A stretch of 64,000 nt of DNA from Flavobacterium piscis (GCF_001686925.1 NZ_LVEN01000013.1:1-64000); one strand, 5' to 3'; shown: positions 26,872-35,624, counted from the first letter of the stretch. Notes: generated by a model not told the origin, from the sequence alone. Numbers and translations: made by a program.

Positions 26872-27263
26872 TGACAGTAGCTTATTTAATTTGGTTATAA
26901 CTGACACTACTTGTCACAAAGCACAATAAACTGATTATAATTGACATGATTTTGCACGAGAACAAGTAAAAAACGACGTTTAGTCGCTAAAAAAGTAAGT
27001 TTTTACTTGCTTATTTTGTCATTTTTTATGTCGTTTCATTCGTTTTCGTGCAAAAAATTGTCATAAAAAACATAAAAAAAAGGGTATTTTGGTGCCTAAA
27101 AATTCACTAAAATAGCATAAACCGTTGTGATTCAATTATTTACTTATTTATATTGATTCTAAATTGATGTTTGTGTTTCTGGAGTATGATTACAAACGTA
27201 TTAAATGAGTTATTTTTGACCATGCGGTTGTCAAACAAGTGACAATTACGGATTTCCGTAAAA
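26872..27263. other. Non-coding interval with a large imperfect inverted repeat
   Basis: No gene is visible. The left arm TTTTGCACGAGAACAAGTAAA (from 26950), continuing to AACGAC near 26976, mirrors the right arm ending GTTTTCGTGCAAAA (27042-27055), with GTCGTTT at 27030. Inside, AAAAGTAAGTTTTTACTTGC is itself nearly palindromic. The stretch is very AT-rich. It could be a replication or recombination site of the former phage, or a folded RNA. Confidence 0.5.
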
Positions 27264-27298
27264 ATAAAAAAGTCCTACCCGATTAAGTAGAACTTTTT
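27264..27298. terminator. Bidirectional hairpin terminator
   Basis: AAAAAGTCCTAC pairs imperfectly with GTAGAACTTTTTTT. Read on the minus strand it also ends in a T tract, so it terminates the small leftward gene at 27359-27481 as well. Confidence 0.6.
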
Positions 27299-27358
27299 TT
27301 GTCCTTCAACAGCATTCTCTTTGACAAGATCTGTAAACTAATTCAAATTTTTAGATTC

Positions 27359-27481
27359 TTAAATATCTTTTACAAGAAATTTATAGAGTCCGCCATTTGC
27401 TTTATAATGTCTTTTACCTTTGATAGTTTTATATCTAGAGTAAACATATTTGTAGCCATTTGGGGCATCGTTATGTATCAT
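27359..27481 (-). CDS. 40-residue small protein
   Basis: The minus strand carries ATG at 27481 and a 40-codon frame, MIHNDAPNGYKYVYSRYKTI then KGKRHYKANGGLYKFLVKDI. It is basic and aromatic-rich. It is followed 60 bases later by a hairpin terminator and preceded by an inverted repeat (TGATAAG / CTTATCA, 27512-27531). I recognise no family for certain. The unit structure is the main support. Confidence 0.4.
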   Translation of the reverse strand: MIHNDAPNGYKYVYSRYKTIKGKRHYKANGGLYKFLVKDI

Positions 27482-27949
27482 TGTAACCGAAGTTAAAATT
27501 AAACATTGGAATGATAAGCGTCAACTTATCAAGTTACAGAGTCTATATCAAAGAACATTCACATTCGAAATTTACTAATCGCTGTAAACTCGATTACACA
27601 TCAACAAAGGCTAGTGCTTCTCACGGCATAATTAGCCTTTTTTCCTATTTCTAGGTTTCCTGTAACAAAGATACTTAATAGTGTTATTAATGCACCATGT
27701 GCGAAAAATTTATTTTGTTGATAACTATGTAAAGTTTTGACTGTTAAATATTTGTCTTTTTTTGACTTTTAAACTTTAACATTATTTTAACTTAATACAT
27801 GCGCTTTCTTTAACATTTGACAATTATATTATTGTCATAAATCACAATAAAATAATAAAATCACAGTTTGTGATTATTTTTTTTGAAATTTACATAGATT
27901 AAATCTATACTATTAAAAAACGAACAGCCAATTCGCAGAATGTAATTAA
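27482..27949. other. Non-coding AT-rich interval
   Basis: This holds the inverted repeat at 27512-27531 and a hairpin AAAGGCTA / TAGCCTTTTT (27606-27643) that could be a terminator. I see no coding signal in the remainder. Confidence 0.5.
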
Positions 27950-28105
27950 AAGGACATTGAACGTGATTATTATAATATTTCAAAAGCTGGTAACTGGATT
28001 ACAAAGTTAGGAAATGGTTCTTCTATCAGTCATGATAATAGAATGCTGGGTGTGAAAGCTGTGAAAGATAGAGTTGCATCCTTTCGTCCTGTCTTAGCTA
28101 AATAA
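27950..28105 (+). pseudogene. Possible gene remnant, unidentified
   Basis: An open frame of 51 codons without a start codon reads KDIERDYYNISKAGNWITKL, then GNGSSISHDNRMLGVKAVKD and RVASFRPVLAK before a stop. The composition is protein-like and the lack of an initiator suggests the 3' end of a decayed gene, perhaps from the same lost phage as the terminase. I cannot name a family. Confidence 0.35.
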
Positions 28106-28464
28106 ACCGAAATTGATGATATTTAAGCCGTATAGAGCCATTATTTCAGCATATCAGGTACTCTTTATATTATTCTCTTTTCTTCCTTTCTTATCTATTT
28201 ATCGATATCAGCTTTTGGATAATTGATTTAATTTCGTTTGACCCGCCAAAAGGGTCGAACAGGATAATTTAAAGTATCGAATTTCTAATTGATCAAGCAT
28301 TTGGTGTTGAAATTAAGGTCACACATACCAAGGTTGTATGTCGGGTATATTTATATATCAAAATGTGAGTTCCGGGAAATGGATAAAAGAGGAAAATAAT
28401 TTTAATTCTTCTCGTAAATGCTGGTGTATATTGATCAGGCGGTATATCTTAGCTTCAAAACCAG
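28106..28464. other. Eroded interval before the repeat-protein genes
   Basis: Only short, disconnected open frames are present. One encodes a 36-residue hydrophobic peptide (28116-28226), and another at the right end lacks a start. I regard both as debris. Confidence 0.4.
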
Positions 28465-29268
28465 ATGATTATGATAACTAAAGTGCAAATTGAGAATATA
28501 GTTAAACGCTATAATATAAAACTCGATCGTTTCATTTTAAGAGAGGATCTGGTAGATGTTCACGGAAGTGTAAAAATCACCAATACATCTTTAAGAAAAT
28601 TACCAATTAGGTTTGGAAGAGTTAGTGGTGACTTCTATTGTTACGCTAATAAATTGCAAACCCTTAAAGGATCACCAGATTTTGTTGGCGGTGATTTTAA
28701 TTGTGCCAACAATCAATTAACATCCTTGAAAGGCTCACCAAGTTCTGTAGGACGGGATTTCGCATGCCATGAAAATTCATTGACATCATTAAAGGGGTGT
28801 CCCACACATATCCATGGTAATTTTAACGCTTTCCTGAACAAACTTGTAACACTTGATGGTGCGCCTGAAATAATAGGTGGCAATTGTTCATTATTTGAAA
28901 ATGATCTAATTTCATTAGAATCTAGTTTGAGACATGTTGGATCATCCTTGCATGTGACTGGGAACCCCCTAACTAACTTAATTGGACTTCCTGAATACAT
29001 TGGCAATATTTTATCAATCAATAATAGAACCTCCATATACATGGGGAAAAAGAACTGTCAAGTGAAGCGAATTGAAATTGAAATACAAAAAAAACCGCAT
29101 AAAAAGGATTTTTACTTACCTCCAATTATTGTTCAAAACCAAAAGTACCTGCCAACCGTTTTTAAATATATGTATTACTTAAAAGACGACATCTTTTCTG
29201 ATGATGATAAATTGAATCAATCGAATTTCGAAAATATTATCTATGACATTAAATCTGGTTTACGTTAA
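28465..29268 (+). CDS. Protein with 21-residue leucine-rich-like repeats
   Basis: The 267-residue protein has an N-terminal helix and about six tandem repeats of 21 residues (about 50-185) with consensus VGGDFNC-x-x-N-x-LTSLKG-x-P-x-x. This is a beta-solenoid-like array known in phages and prophage islands. A C-terminal helical domain (about 215-267, YLPTVFKYMYYLKDD, ending SGLR) is conserved in the next gene. The repeats suggest protein binding; the role is unknown. The start could also be the ATG at 28471. Confidence 0.75.
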   Translation: MIMITKVQIENIVKRYNIKLDRFILREDLVDVHGSVKITNTSLRKLPIRFGRVSGDFYCYANKLQTLKGSPDFVGGDFNCANNQLTSLKGSPSSVGRDFACHENSLTSLKGCPTHIHGNFNAFLNKLVTLDGAPEIIGGNCSLFENDLISLESSLRHVGSSLHVTGNPLTNLIGLPEYIGNILSINNRTSIYMGKKNCQVKRIEIEIQKKPHKKDFYLPPIIVQNQKYLPTVFKYMYYLKDDIFSDDDKLNQSNFENIIYDIKSGLR

Positions 29269-29286
29269 AAAAATATCACTACCCAT

Positions 29287-29865
29287 ATGAATTTAGATTC
29301 CATTTTGCAAGATGATTTTATGGTTAAGGAAAATGAAATTGACGCTATTATAAGGTCTTATTGGATTGTTATAATAGGTAATTATACAATAAATATTGAA
29401 AATACCGTTGATGTTTTGGGATCTGTGAGATTTCCGGATTTTGCTTCTTTTTTAACGGAACTACCATTACAATTTAACCTTGTAAGTGGGGATTTTGACT
29501 GCTCGGCGTTGGTTAATCTTACCTCTTTAAAAGGCGTTCCAATTCAAGTTGGAGGTACATTTAACTGTGCATATACAAATATAAGATCACTCAACTATGC
29601 TCCGAGGAGTGCACAAAAACTGATCTTTGATAATACTATCAAATCACTATCAACTAATTGCAATTGTGATTTCAATCAAGTTCAGATCATCTGGAGAAAT
29701 AGTAATCCACTGGACAGTTTTCCTAGTACAATTTTGGAGTATGCTGCATTCTTACCAACAATTCTCAAATATCAAACCTATTTTGAAGTTTGGAATGCTG
29801 ATTATTCATTCAACGAGCCGGGATTCGAGAACCTGATTGCAGATATTGAAGAAGGGTTGCAATGA
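29287..29865 (+). CDS. Paralogue of the 21-residue-repeat protein with fewer repeats
   Basis: The 192-residue protein keeps two clear repeats (VSGDFDCSALVNLTSLKGVP and VGGTFNCAYTNIRSLNYAP). It has the same C-terminal domain as its neighbour (FLPTILKYQTYF, ending FENLIADIEEGLQ). It lies 18 bases after the neighbour's stop, so the pair arose by tandem duplication followed by loss of repeats. Function unknown. Confidence 0.7.
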   Translation: MNLDSILQDDFMVKENEIDAIIRSYWIVIIGNYTINIENTVDVLGSVRFPDFASFLTELPLQFNLVSGDFDCSALVNLTSLKGVPIQVGGTFNCAYTNIRSLNYAPRSAQKLIFDNTIKSLSTNCNCDFNQVQIIWRNSNPLDSFPSTILEYAAFLPTILKYQTYFEVWNADYSFNEPGFENLIADIEEGLQ

Positions 29866-30244
29866 GATTTTTGACATAATGTTAAAACAACGATCTTCAT
29901 CCTAATACTTAGTGCTGATTTTTCCAGTACGCATTTTAAAGAAGAAAAACTCCCATATTGAACTTTTTACGTTGAAAAATATTAGTTTGATCAATACAGG
30001 TGCCTTATGTCGCTTAAAGATGTGTACTTCCTGGGTCTACGGGCATTTATTTGTAAATTGGTAATAGTCATAAATATAACAAAATATACAAAAATAACCA
30101 ATGTTAAATCGTTTGTTGGGTTAATAATTATCTTCCAATTAGTGGCAGCGAAATTTAATATTAATCAATTTAATTGATTGAACCAACTATCTTGACAATC
30201 CAATTATATAATCTCTAAGACATCGAATGTAGTGCAACTTATTA
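29866..30244. other. Non-coding interval
   Basis: AT-rich sequence with no gene, clear hairpin or repeat that I can support. Confidence 0.5.
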
Positions 30245-30666
30245 TTGCCACATAATGATAAACCAAACGAATATCTAAGCATAGCACAAGTGTTTGAAGG
30301 CGATCCATTGAAAGTATATTATAATAGGTTGAACTATGGAACGCCATTCATTAGAAACCATAATGGAGAATATATAGTAGTGAAAATGGGATTTTCAAAA
30401 GATAGGCACGCCTTAGATGCAATGACAAAATCTGCATATGTATGGAGAGGACAACAGGATGGAGAATATATCCCGGTACTCATAGCTGAACTTTCGAAAA
30501 AAAATCATATAAAGATTTGCCTCATTCACTTACGGAAGTAACTTATGAAGATGGTTTATTTGTGCATGCAAAAGATGGAGTTGGGGTTTCGCCCTATGGA
30601 AGAGTTGGAAGAATTATTTACCAAATATACCCAAGATCTCTAATGGATAAGTCGAGATATATTTGA
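30245..30666 (+). pseudogene. Broken gene of unknown family
   Basis: An open frame from a TTG at 30245 encodes LSIAQVFEGDPLKVYYNRLN, then GEYIVVKMGFSKDRHALDAM and YIPVLIAELSKKNH. Near 30505 the coding signal moves to another frame, which continues KDLPHSLTEVTYEDGLFVHA and ends at 30666 (LMDKSRYI). No good start codon and the frame change suggest a pseudogene of roughly 140 residues. The family is not recognised. Confidence 0.45.
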
Positions 30667-30843
30667 TAATTACTTGAAACAAAAGGAAGAACCGCTGACA
30701 GCGGTTTCGCGTAATGTGTTGCTAATAACCTTGACGTTTTTTTATCAAGAAAAAACTTTATCTTTAACTGAAATAAATCATACCTCTGTCATCACCAATT
30801 CGTAAGCAGCGGAACGTTAACTGCATAATCAACCATATGGTAT
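30667..30843. other. Interval before the right-hand cargo block
   Basis: A small hairpin AACCGCTGACAGCGGTT (30690-30706) has no T tract. GGAACGTTA at 30811-30819 recurs at 31959-31967, again 33-60 bases before a gene start. Confidence 0.4.
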
Positions 30844-31854
30844 ATGAACGAACTTATTGGACTTAAAAATATCAATTCATTCCAAAATATAAACGATATC
30901 AAAAGGGAGTTATTAATTTTTGATAAAATTTTCATAGTTGGATTGCTTGAATGGAAAGAAGTCATTGAAAAACAAATGTTCAGAGATTCTCGTTCTTTTT
31001 TGGAGCAAAAGGGTTTAGTTTCGCTAAATGATTTTGTAATATACCAAGGCTACTTATTTATGAATGAGGAATTTAATAAATTTGGTGGTTTGGATAAATA
31101 TTATGAGGATAAAAAAACTGATGATTTAGATTTTAGGAATCAAAATTTGGAATATTTAATTCAAGAAAAAAAAATCATATTTGATTATGATGAATTGTCT
31201 AACGAAAAAAAATATATTGAAATTCATAAACAGATTAGTCCAATAATTGAATCTAAATTAAATGAATCTAAAAGCCAAAACACTGCCAATTTTTTTAATC
31301 TCTGTAATTTATGTCATGACTTAAAAACACGTATTATTTCGACTTCATATGACGAATCAAAGTTCACTGCAATTCCTTGTGACAATTCAATCTATTCTAT
31401 TGAAAACATTACAAATGTTAAAGCCGAGATTTACAACCTGATTCTGGAGGATTTCCCAATCATAGAAGTTAATGATTTAAGTTGGGAGCAAATATTTTAT
31501 TTTAAAAAAGATCCTGAAACATATAATTCCATTTGGGGATTGCGAACTTGGATAACAAATCTTTCAAAGTCTAATAAAAGTATTGGAGAAATTGAAGAAG
31601 AATATAGATATTTGAAATATAAATATGAACAATCTATTAAAATTCATAAACTAAAAACAAGTAATAGTATATTTCAAACAACAATACAAACAAGTGCAGA
31701 ATTATTAGAAAATGTAGCAAAATTAAAATTACGAAAGTTATCAGATTTATTGTTTAAATTTAAAGAAAATAAAATTTCGCTAATGGAAGCCGAATTAAAA
31801 AATGACGGAAATCAATTTTCCTACCTTTTTAAAATTAATAATAAATTCAAATAA
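30844..31854 (+). CDS. Hypothetical protein of the right-hand cargo block
   Basis: The 336-residue soluble protein has high Lys, Asn and Ile. It is mainly helical, with a likely coiled coil near residues 255-275 (EIEEEYRYLKYKYEQSIK). No motif is recognised. It stands alone with a 150-base gap on both sides, so it is probably its own transcription unit. The AT-rich coding fits recent acquisition like the rest of the block. Confidence 0.65.
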   Translation: MNELIGLKNINSFQNINDIKRELLIFDKIFIVGLLEWKEVIEKQMFRDSRSFLEQKGLVSLNDFVIYQGYLFMNEEFNKFGGLDKYYEDKKTDDLDFRNQNLEYLIQEKKIIFDYDELSNEKKYIEIHKQISPIIESKLNESKSQNTANFFNLCNLCHDLKTRIISTSYDESKFTAIPCDNSIYSIENITNVKAEIYNLILEDFPIIEVNDLSWEQIFYFKKDPETYNSIWGLRTWITNLSKSNKSIGEIEEEYRYLKYKYEQSIKIHKLKTSNSIFQTTIQTSAELLENVAKLKLRKLSDLLFKFKENKISLMEAELKNDGNQFSYLFKINNKFK

Positions 31855-32015
31855 ATAATGATATCACAGTGGCTTAATTTAAAGTTGGTTTTATTTTTGA
31901 AAAGTTGTGTTTAACCGAAACGTAAACCTTAATTTAATTTAAAGCAGGTTGTAGCATGGGAACGTTAGCGTAGCAGTTCGTTGCCTGACTTAATGGAGTT
32001 TTAGCTTTGCAATAT

Positions 32016-32639
32016 ATGAATCAAATAAAATGTTTTTTTAGCACAATGGGTACTTCCGATATAATAAATTCAGTTGTTGCGGTTGCCGCAATAGGAACTA
32101 TTATACTTACGATCTTGATGATTAGGGAGTCTATGTTGATGCGGAGATTTTACACAACACCCGACATTAATATTTACTTGCAATTTGCAGAAGCCTCTCC
32201 TAGTTTGCTTTTTATCATTTTTGAAAACTCTGGAGCGGGAGTAGCTATCGATGCTAAATTTAAATTAATTAAAGATTATAGCTATTATAATGATTTCGAT
32301 GTATTGAAATTAGGGTCTATGGGAATAATAAAAAACGGCATTCATAATTTCTATCCGAAGCAAAAGTTCAGATACCTCGTCTCGAGTCTTGTAGGGGATT
32401 TTGATCAAAAAGCAACAGATGTAATTAAAATAAACGTGACATACAAGCTTGACAACGGAAAAAAAATAAGCAAATCTCATGAACTTTATATTGAAGAATA
32501 TTTAGGCGGAGGAATGCACACTCCGGGCGATACACACATAAGACAAATATCTTATAGATTAGAACAAATTCAAAAAGATTTCGCTAAAATAACCTCTGTT
32601 GTTCTATCTGATCACAATGCGAAAAACAAAGAGCATTAA
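32016..32639 (+). CDS. Membrane-anchored hypothetical protein
   Basis: The 207-residue protein has one N-terminal transmembrane segment (about 17-36, VVAVAAIGTIILTILMI). It is followed by a soluble beta-rich domain (PDINIYLQFAEASPSLLFII, FENSGAGVAIDAKF). This resembles proteins annotated only as hypothetical that occur beside defence genes. The ATG at 32016 was preferred over a TTG at 32007. The function is unknown. Confidence 0.65.
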   Translation: MNQIKCFFSTMGTSDIINSVVAVAAIGTIILTILMIRESMLMRRFYTTPDINIYLQFAEASPSLLFIIFENSGAGVAIDAKFKLIKDYSYYNDFDVLKLGSMGIIKNGIHNFYPKQKFRYLVSSLVGDFDQKATDVIKINVTYKLDNGKKISKSHELYIEEYLGGGMHTPGDTHIRQISYRLEQIQKDFAKITSVVLSDHNAKNKEH

Positions 32640-32788
32640 ATAACATGTAAAAGCAATTAGCAATTACTGGTTTTTGATGTTAATAGATATTTCAACTGTA
32701 ATATTTACTTTTGAGTGAGGGTATGATCGTTGCATTTCTGTTGATAAGATTTGAATACAGAAATTTTAATAGGAACCTATGACAAAAT

Positions 32789-33637
32789 ATGTATAAAATA
32801 ACAAAAATAGAAGGATTTGAATTAACTAAAGAGACATGTTTTGTTTGTGGTAAAAGTGCCGATTCACGAGAGCATATTTTTCCAAAATGGTTACAACATA
32901 AATTCAATTTATGGGATCAACAAATTACTATGGCCAACGGAACGGACATATCATATAGACAGCTGGTCGTCCCTTGTTGTAAAAGATGCAATACAGGTTT
33001 TTTTTCTGGATTAGAGAATAAGATTGCCAATGGAACTGAAACTGATTCCGATATTTGGAAATGGGCAAATAAAGTTCATTTTGCTTTGACACTGAAAGAT
33101 AAATTTTTAGATTGGGATAGAAAAAATCCAGGTTATAAAATTGGTGACATTATTAGTTCTTCAGATCCACTTGAGCAATCGCGACATTTTTTACATTGCG
33201 TTTCTGGAGTATTTAAAACCGATCCTGATCCATTTGGTTCTGTATTTAGATTTGATTTTACCTCTGAGCAGAAATATAATTTTATTCATGTCATAAACTC
33301 AAGTTCTATTTGTATTTCGTTTGGTGATAGAGGGTACGTAATTTTCGTTCGAGATGGTCAATTTCTTAAAGAACAAAATGTTGTTATGGATGATTTTCAT
33401 GCCTTACTAGATAAGAGTTTGATAGAGATGACCGATATGCTTTTCTTCTATGCAAAAAATATTGAGTATTTAGAAAGGTGTACAATCTCATTACCAGCAA
33501 TGATAATGCCAGGCAAAATAGTGAAATTGGGTAGGGTTATAATTCGAGAAAGTAAACCTGTTGATAAAGAATTGTTACGAGCAGGTTGCGAGTGGATGGG
33601 GGTTACATGGATAGATCCTGACGATCTGCAAAAGTAA
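32789..33637 (+). CDS. HNH-like zinc-binding protein (putative endonuclease)
   Basis: The 282-residue protein has an N-terminal zinc-knuckle/HNH-like module: C17-x2-C20, then REHIFPKWL with H29, then VPCCKRCNTGFF with C64-x2-C67 and the conserved Asn. The EHIFPKW plus C-x-x-CN pattern is typical of a family of predicted HNH nucleases. The remaining 210 residues form an unrecognised domain. It may cut nucleic acid, but no activity is proven by sequence alone. It sits alone between two ~150- and ~75-base gaps. Confidence 0.7.
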   Translation: MYKITKIEGFELTKETCFVCGKSADSREHIFPKWLQHKFNLWDQQITMANGTDISYRQLVVPCCKRCNTGFFSGLENKIANGTETDSDIWKWANKVHFALTLKDKFLDWDRKNPGYKIGDIISSSDPLEQSRHFLHCVSGVFKTDPDPFGSVFRFDFTSEQKYNFIHVINSSSICISFGDRGYVIFVRDGQFLKEQNVVMDDFHALLDKSLIEMTDMLFFYAKNIEYLERCTISLPAMIMPGKIVKLGRVIIRESKPVDKELLRAGCEWMGVTWIDPDDLQK

Positions 33638-33710
33638 ACTAATGGCTTTATGAATAAAAATTGGTTCGTATTTAATCTGTAAGACAAAGCTGCAATTTTA
33701 AAATAATATT

Positions 33711-34532
33711 ATGCAAAACCGAGATGATTTTACCTCTAAGACTAAAGATATTCTTTCAAAAAGAGTAAGTTTAACTTGCAGTAATCCAGATTGCCAAAGA
33801 CCTACAAGCGGGCCAAATACTGATCCGAATAAAGCAACGAATATTGGTGTTGCTGCACATATATCCGCTGCTGCTTCCGGCGGGCCAAGATATGATGATC
33901 AAATGGATAGTAGTGATAGAACTAGCATTGAAAACGGAATTTGGCTTTGTGTAAATTGCTCTACACTCATTGATCGCGATCATCAGAGATACACCAAAGA
34001 AATACTTAAAGAATGGAAGTTTATTGCAGAACAAAGGCTTCAATTAGCACTACAGAAAACTCCAGTTTTACGAGAACTTCCTTTTATTGAAGCTGATTTG
34101 ACGTACGACTATAAATCACGTATGACTCATGGATATAGTTCAAAAAACTTAGAGTTTGAGCAACCCATTCCCGCAGGAACTGATCTTTATCAATATTGGA
34201 CACTAAAGTGGAAATTTAAATTTTCTCTTCACAATAATTCAGAAGTTCCGGCTTACAATGTTGCTATTGCCGAAGAAAGAAATTTTTTGAAATACTTACA
34301 AGTATTGCCTAGAATTAACAATTTGCAACCTTTTCAATCGATGGAAGTCGAAGCGATTTTTTTAAAGCCATTTCATGGAACATCGACTGAGGCTGACACA
34401 TTACTAACAGATATCCCGGAAGAATTGAATGGCGCACGTTTTCTAATTATATATAATGATACTGCAAGATCCGAACATAGAACTACTGTAACTTTATATC
34501 ATGAAAGTATATCTAATGAAAGAACTTCTTAA
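33711..34532 (+). CDS. HNH endonuclease-domain protein with unknown C-terminal domain
   Basis: The 273-residue protein has an N-terminal HNH module: C23-x4-C28, AAHISAAASGGPRYD with H50, then SIENGIWLCVNC with N75, C80 and C83, and IDRDHQRYTKEILKEWK. This form is seen in many defence-associated proteins, where it serves as the DNA-cutting effector of a fused sensor. Residues about 115-273 are beta-rich and unassigned. It ends 33 bases before the next gene, so the two are probably co-transcribed. Confidence 0.82.
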   Translation: MQNRDDFTSKTKDILSKRVSLTCSNPDCQRPTSGPNTDPNKATNIGVAAHISAAASGGPRYDDQMDSSDRTSIENGIWLCVNCSTLIDRDHQRYTKEILKEWKFIAEQRLQLALQKTPVLRELPFIEADLTYDYKSRMTHGYSSKNLEFEQPIPAGTDLYQYWTLKWKFKFSLHNNSEVPAYNVAIAEERNFLKYLQVLPRINNLQPFQSMEVEAIFLKPFHGTSTEADTLLTDIPEELNGARFLIIYNDTARSEHRTTVTLYHESISNERTS

Positions 34533-34565
34533 AGCTTTACACGGTATAATAGAACTTACGTTGAT

Positions 34566-35489
34566 ATGAACGATCAAAATACAAAAGTACTTAGTAACTA
34601 TTTTAAAAACCTAAAATTGAATAAGACTATCTATTTAAAGTCCGTTTATACCGATTTAACTAAAGATAATGTAGAACTCTTAATTAACTATCTTCAGGAA
34701 ATTGGTGGAAAAGCACTAACGCTAACTTGTAGAAAGCAAAATGCATTTAAGACAACATGGTCGATACGGGAAGAAAATCTAAGGATAAGATGTCACGTTC
34801 AAAATGCGGCAGATTATCTCCGATCTATTAAAGATAATTATTTAACAGACCAGATTAAAGTAGTAATTGCAGATGTTGCTAAATATGTTAATATATTGGA
34901 TTCTAATGAAGATGTTAGTTTTATTTTAGTGAGCACAAATACTTTGCCTTCTGCAATTCATTTTGACATTGCTCAAAGATTATTCATAACTCATAAAATT
35001 AGAGATCAAAATCAGAATAACTACAATGCAGACCTTTTGACAATTTACGCTTTAAGATTAGCGTTAGAAAGCCGTATAAGGGGGCTTTTAGGTATCGACT
35101 ATGCTACAAATAAAGGTAAGACTGTTGGTTTGAATTCTCTAATCAAAATTTCTAAAGATCTTAAATCTGTTCTATATTCAAAAGATTTAAAATGGAATGA
35201 GATTGAATGGGTAAATAAGTGGATAAATCACCATATGCATAGACATCTTCGGCCATATCCTTGGATAATTTATTTAGCAATTGACTCATTAAAATTATTT
35301 ATCGACCCTAAGGAACCATTTATTGACGAAATAAGGACTGTGTACTCATTTTACAGCGCAACTTACGTTGAGAATGAAAAAGACTTACATGAAGAAATCG
35401 AATCTTCTCTAAAACATGAATATCCGGAAATTGAGATTACGTGGCTGGCCAAAAGAGAAATTTTGAAGCCAGTAGTTAAAAGCGATTAA
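34566..35489 (+). CDS. Hypothetical protein with possible HEPN-like C-terminal half
   Basis: The 307-residue protein has an alpha/beta N-terminal part (about 1-140). A helical C-terminal part contains RLALESRIRGLLGID near 175 and the motif WINHHMHRHLRPYPWIIYLAID near 220-240. Dense Arg/His residues in a paired-helix setting recall HEPN RNases, but the exact R-x4-6-H motif is not clear, so this is a guess. It is the last island gene, 110 bases from the tRNA-Leu att site, and follows the HNH gene by 33 bases, suggesting a two-gene system. Confidence 0.6.
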   Translation: MNDQNTKVLSNYFKNLKLNKTIYLKSVYTDLTKDNVELLINYLQEIGGKALTLTCRKQNAFKTTWSIREENLRIRCHVQNAADYLRSIKDNYLTDQIKVVIADVAKYVNILDSNEDVSFILVSTNTLPSAIHFDIAQRLFITHKIRDQNQNNYNADLLTIYALRLALESRIRGLLGIDYATNKGKTVGLNSLIKISKDLKSVLYSKDLKWNEIEWVNKWINHHMHRHLRPYPWIIYLAIDSLKLFIDPKEPFIDEIRTVYSFYSATYVENEKDLHEEIESSLKHEYPEIEITWLAKREILKPVVKSD

Positions 35490-35598
35490 TTTAAGTTAAA
35501 ATACAATAAATAATAAGATACAGGGTGTTTTTTAGGGGAATATACAAAATGAAAAAGACTTAAAAAACTGACTAACAGTTATTTAAGTCTTAATGTTT
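35490..35598. other. Right end of the island
   Basis: AAGACTTAAAA and TAAGTCTT (around 35564 and 35583) form a hairpin, which may terminate the HNH operon or the tRNA-Leu transcript on the other strand. No gene. Confidence 0.45.
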
Positions 35599-35624
35599 GT
35601 GCGGATAATAGGACTCGAACCTAC
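35599..35624. repeat. Right attachment site inside tRNA-Leu
   Basis: The 15-base core GTGCGGATAATAGGA matches the left copy at 10901-10915. It covers the acceptor 3' strand and part of the T-arm of tRNA-Leu, so the gene remains intact after integration. Confidence 0.8.

Noticed and set aside
27299..27496. Plus-strand open frame of 65 codons
   Set aside because: It overlaps a terminator T tract and is antisense to the better-supported 40-codon gene; the composition is that of AT-rich reverse sequence.
28116..28226. 36-residue hydrophobic peptide gene
   Set aside because: It is short, has no ribosome-binding support, and lies in eroded sequence; kept only as a note.
30780..32010. Integron-like attC sites around GGAACGTTA
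   Set aside because: The imperfect inverted pieces do not give consistent R'/R'' core sites, and the island has no integron integrase.
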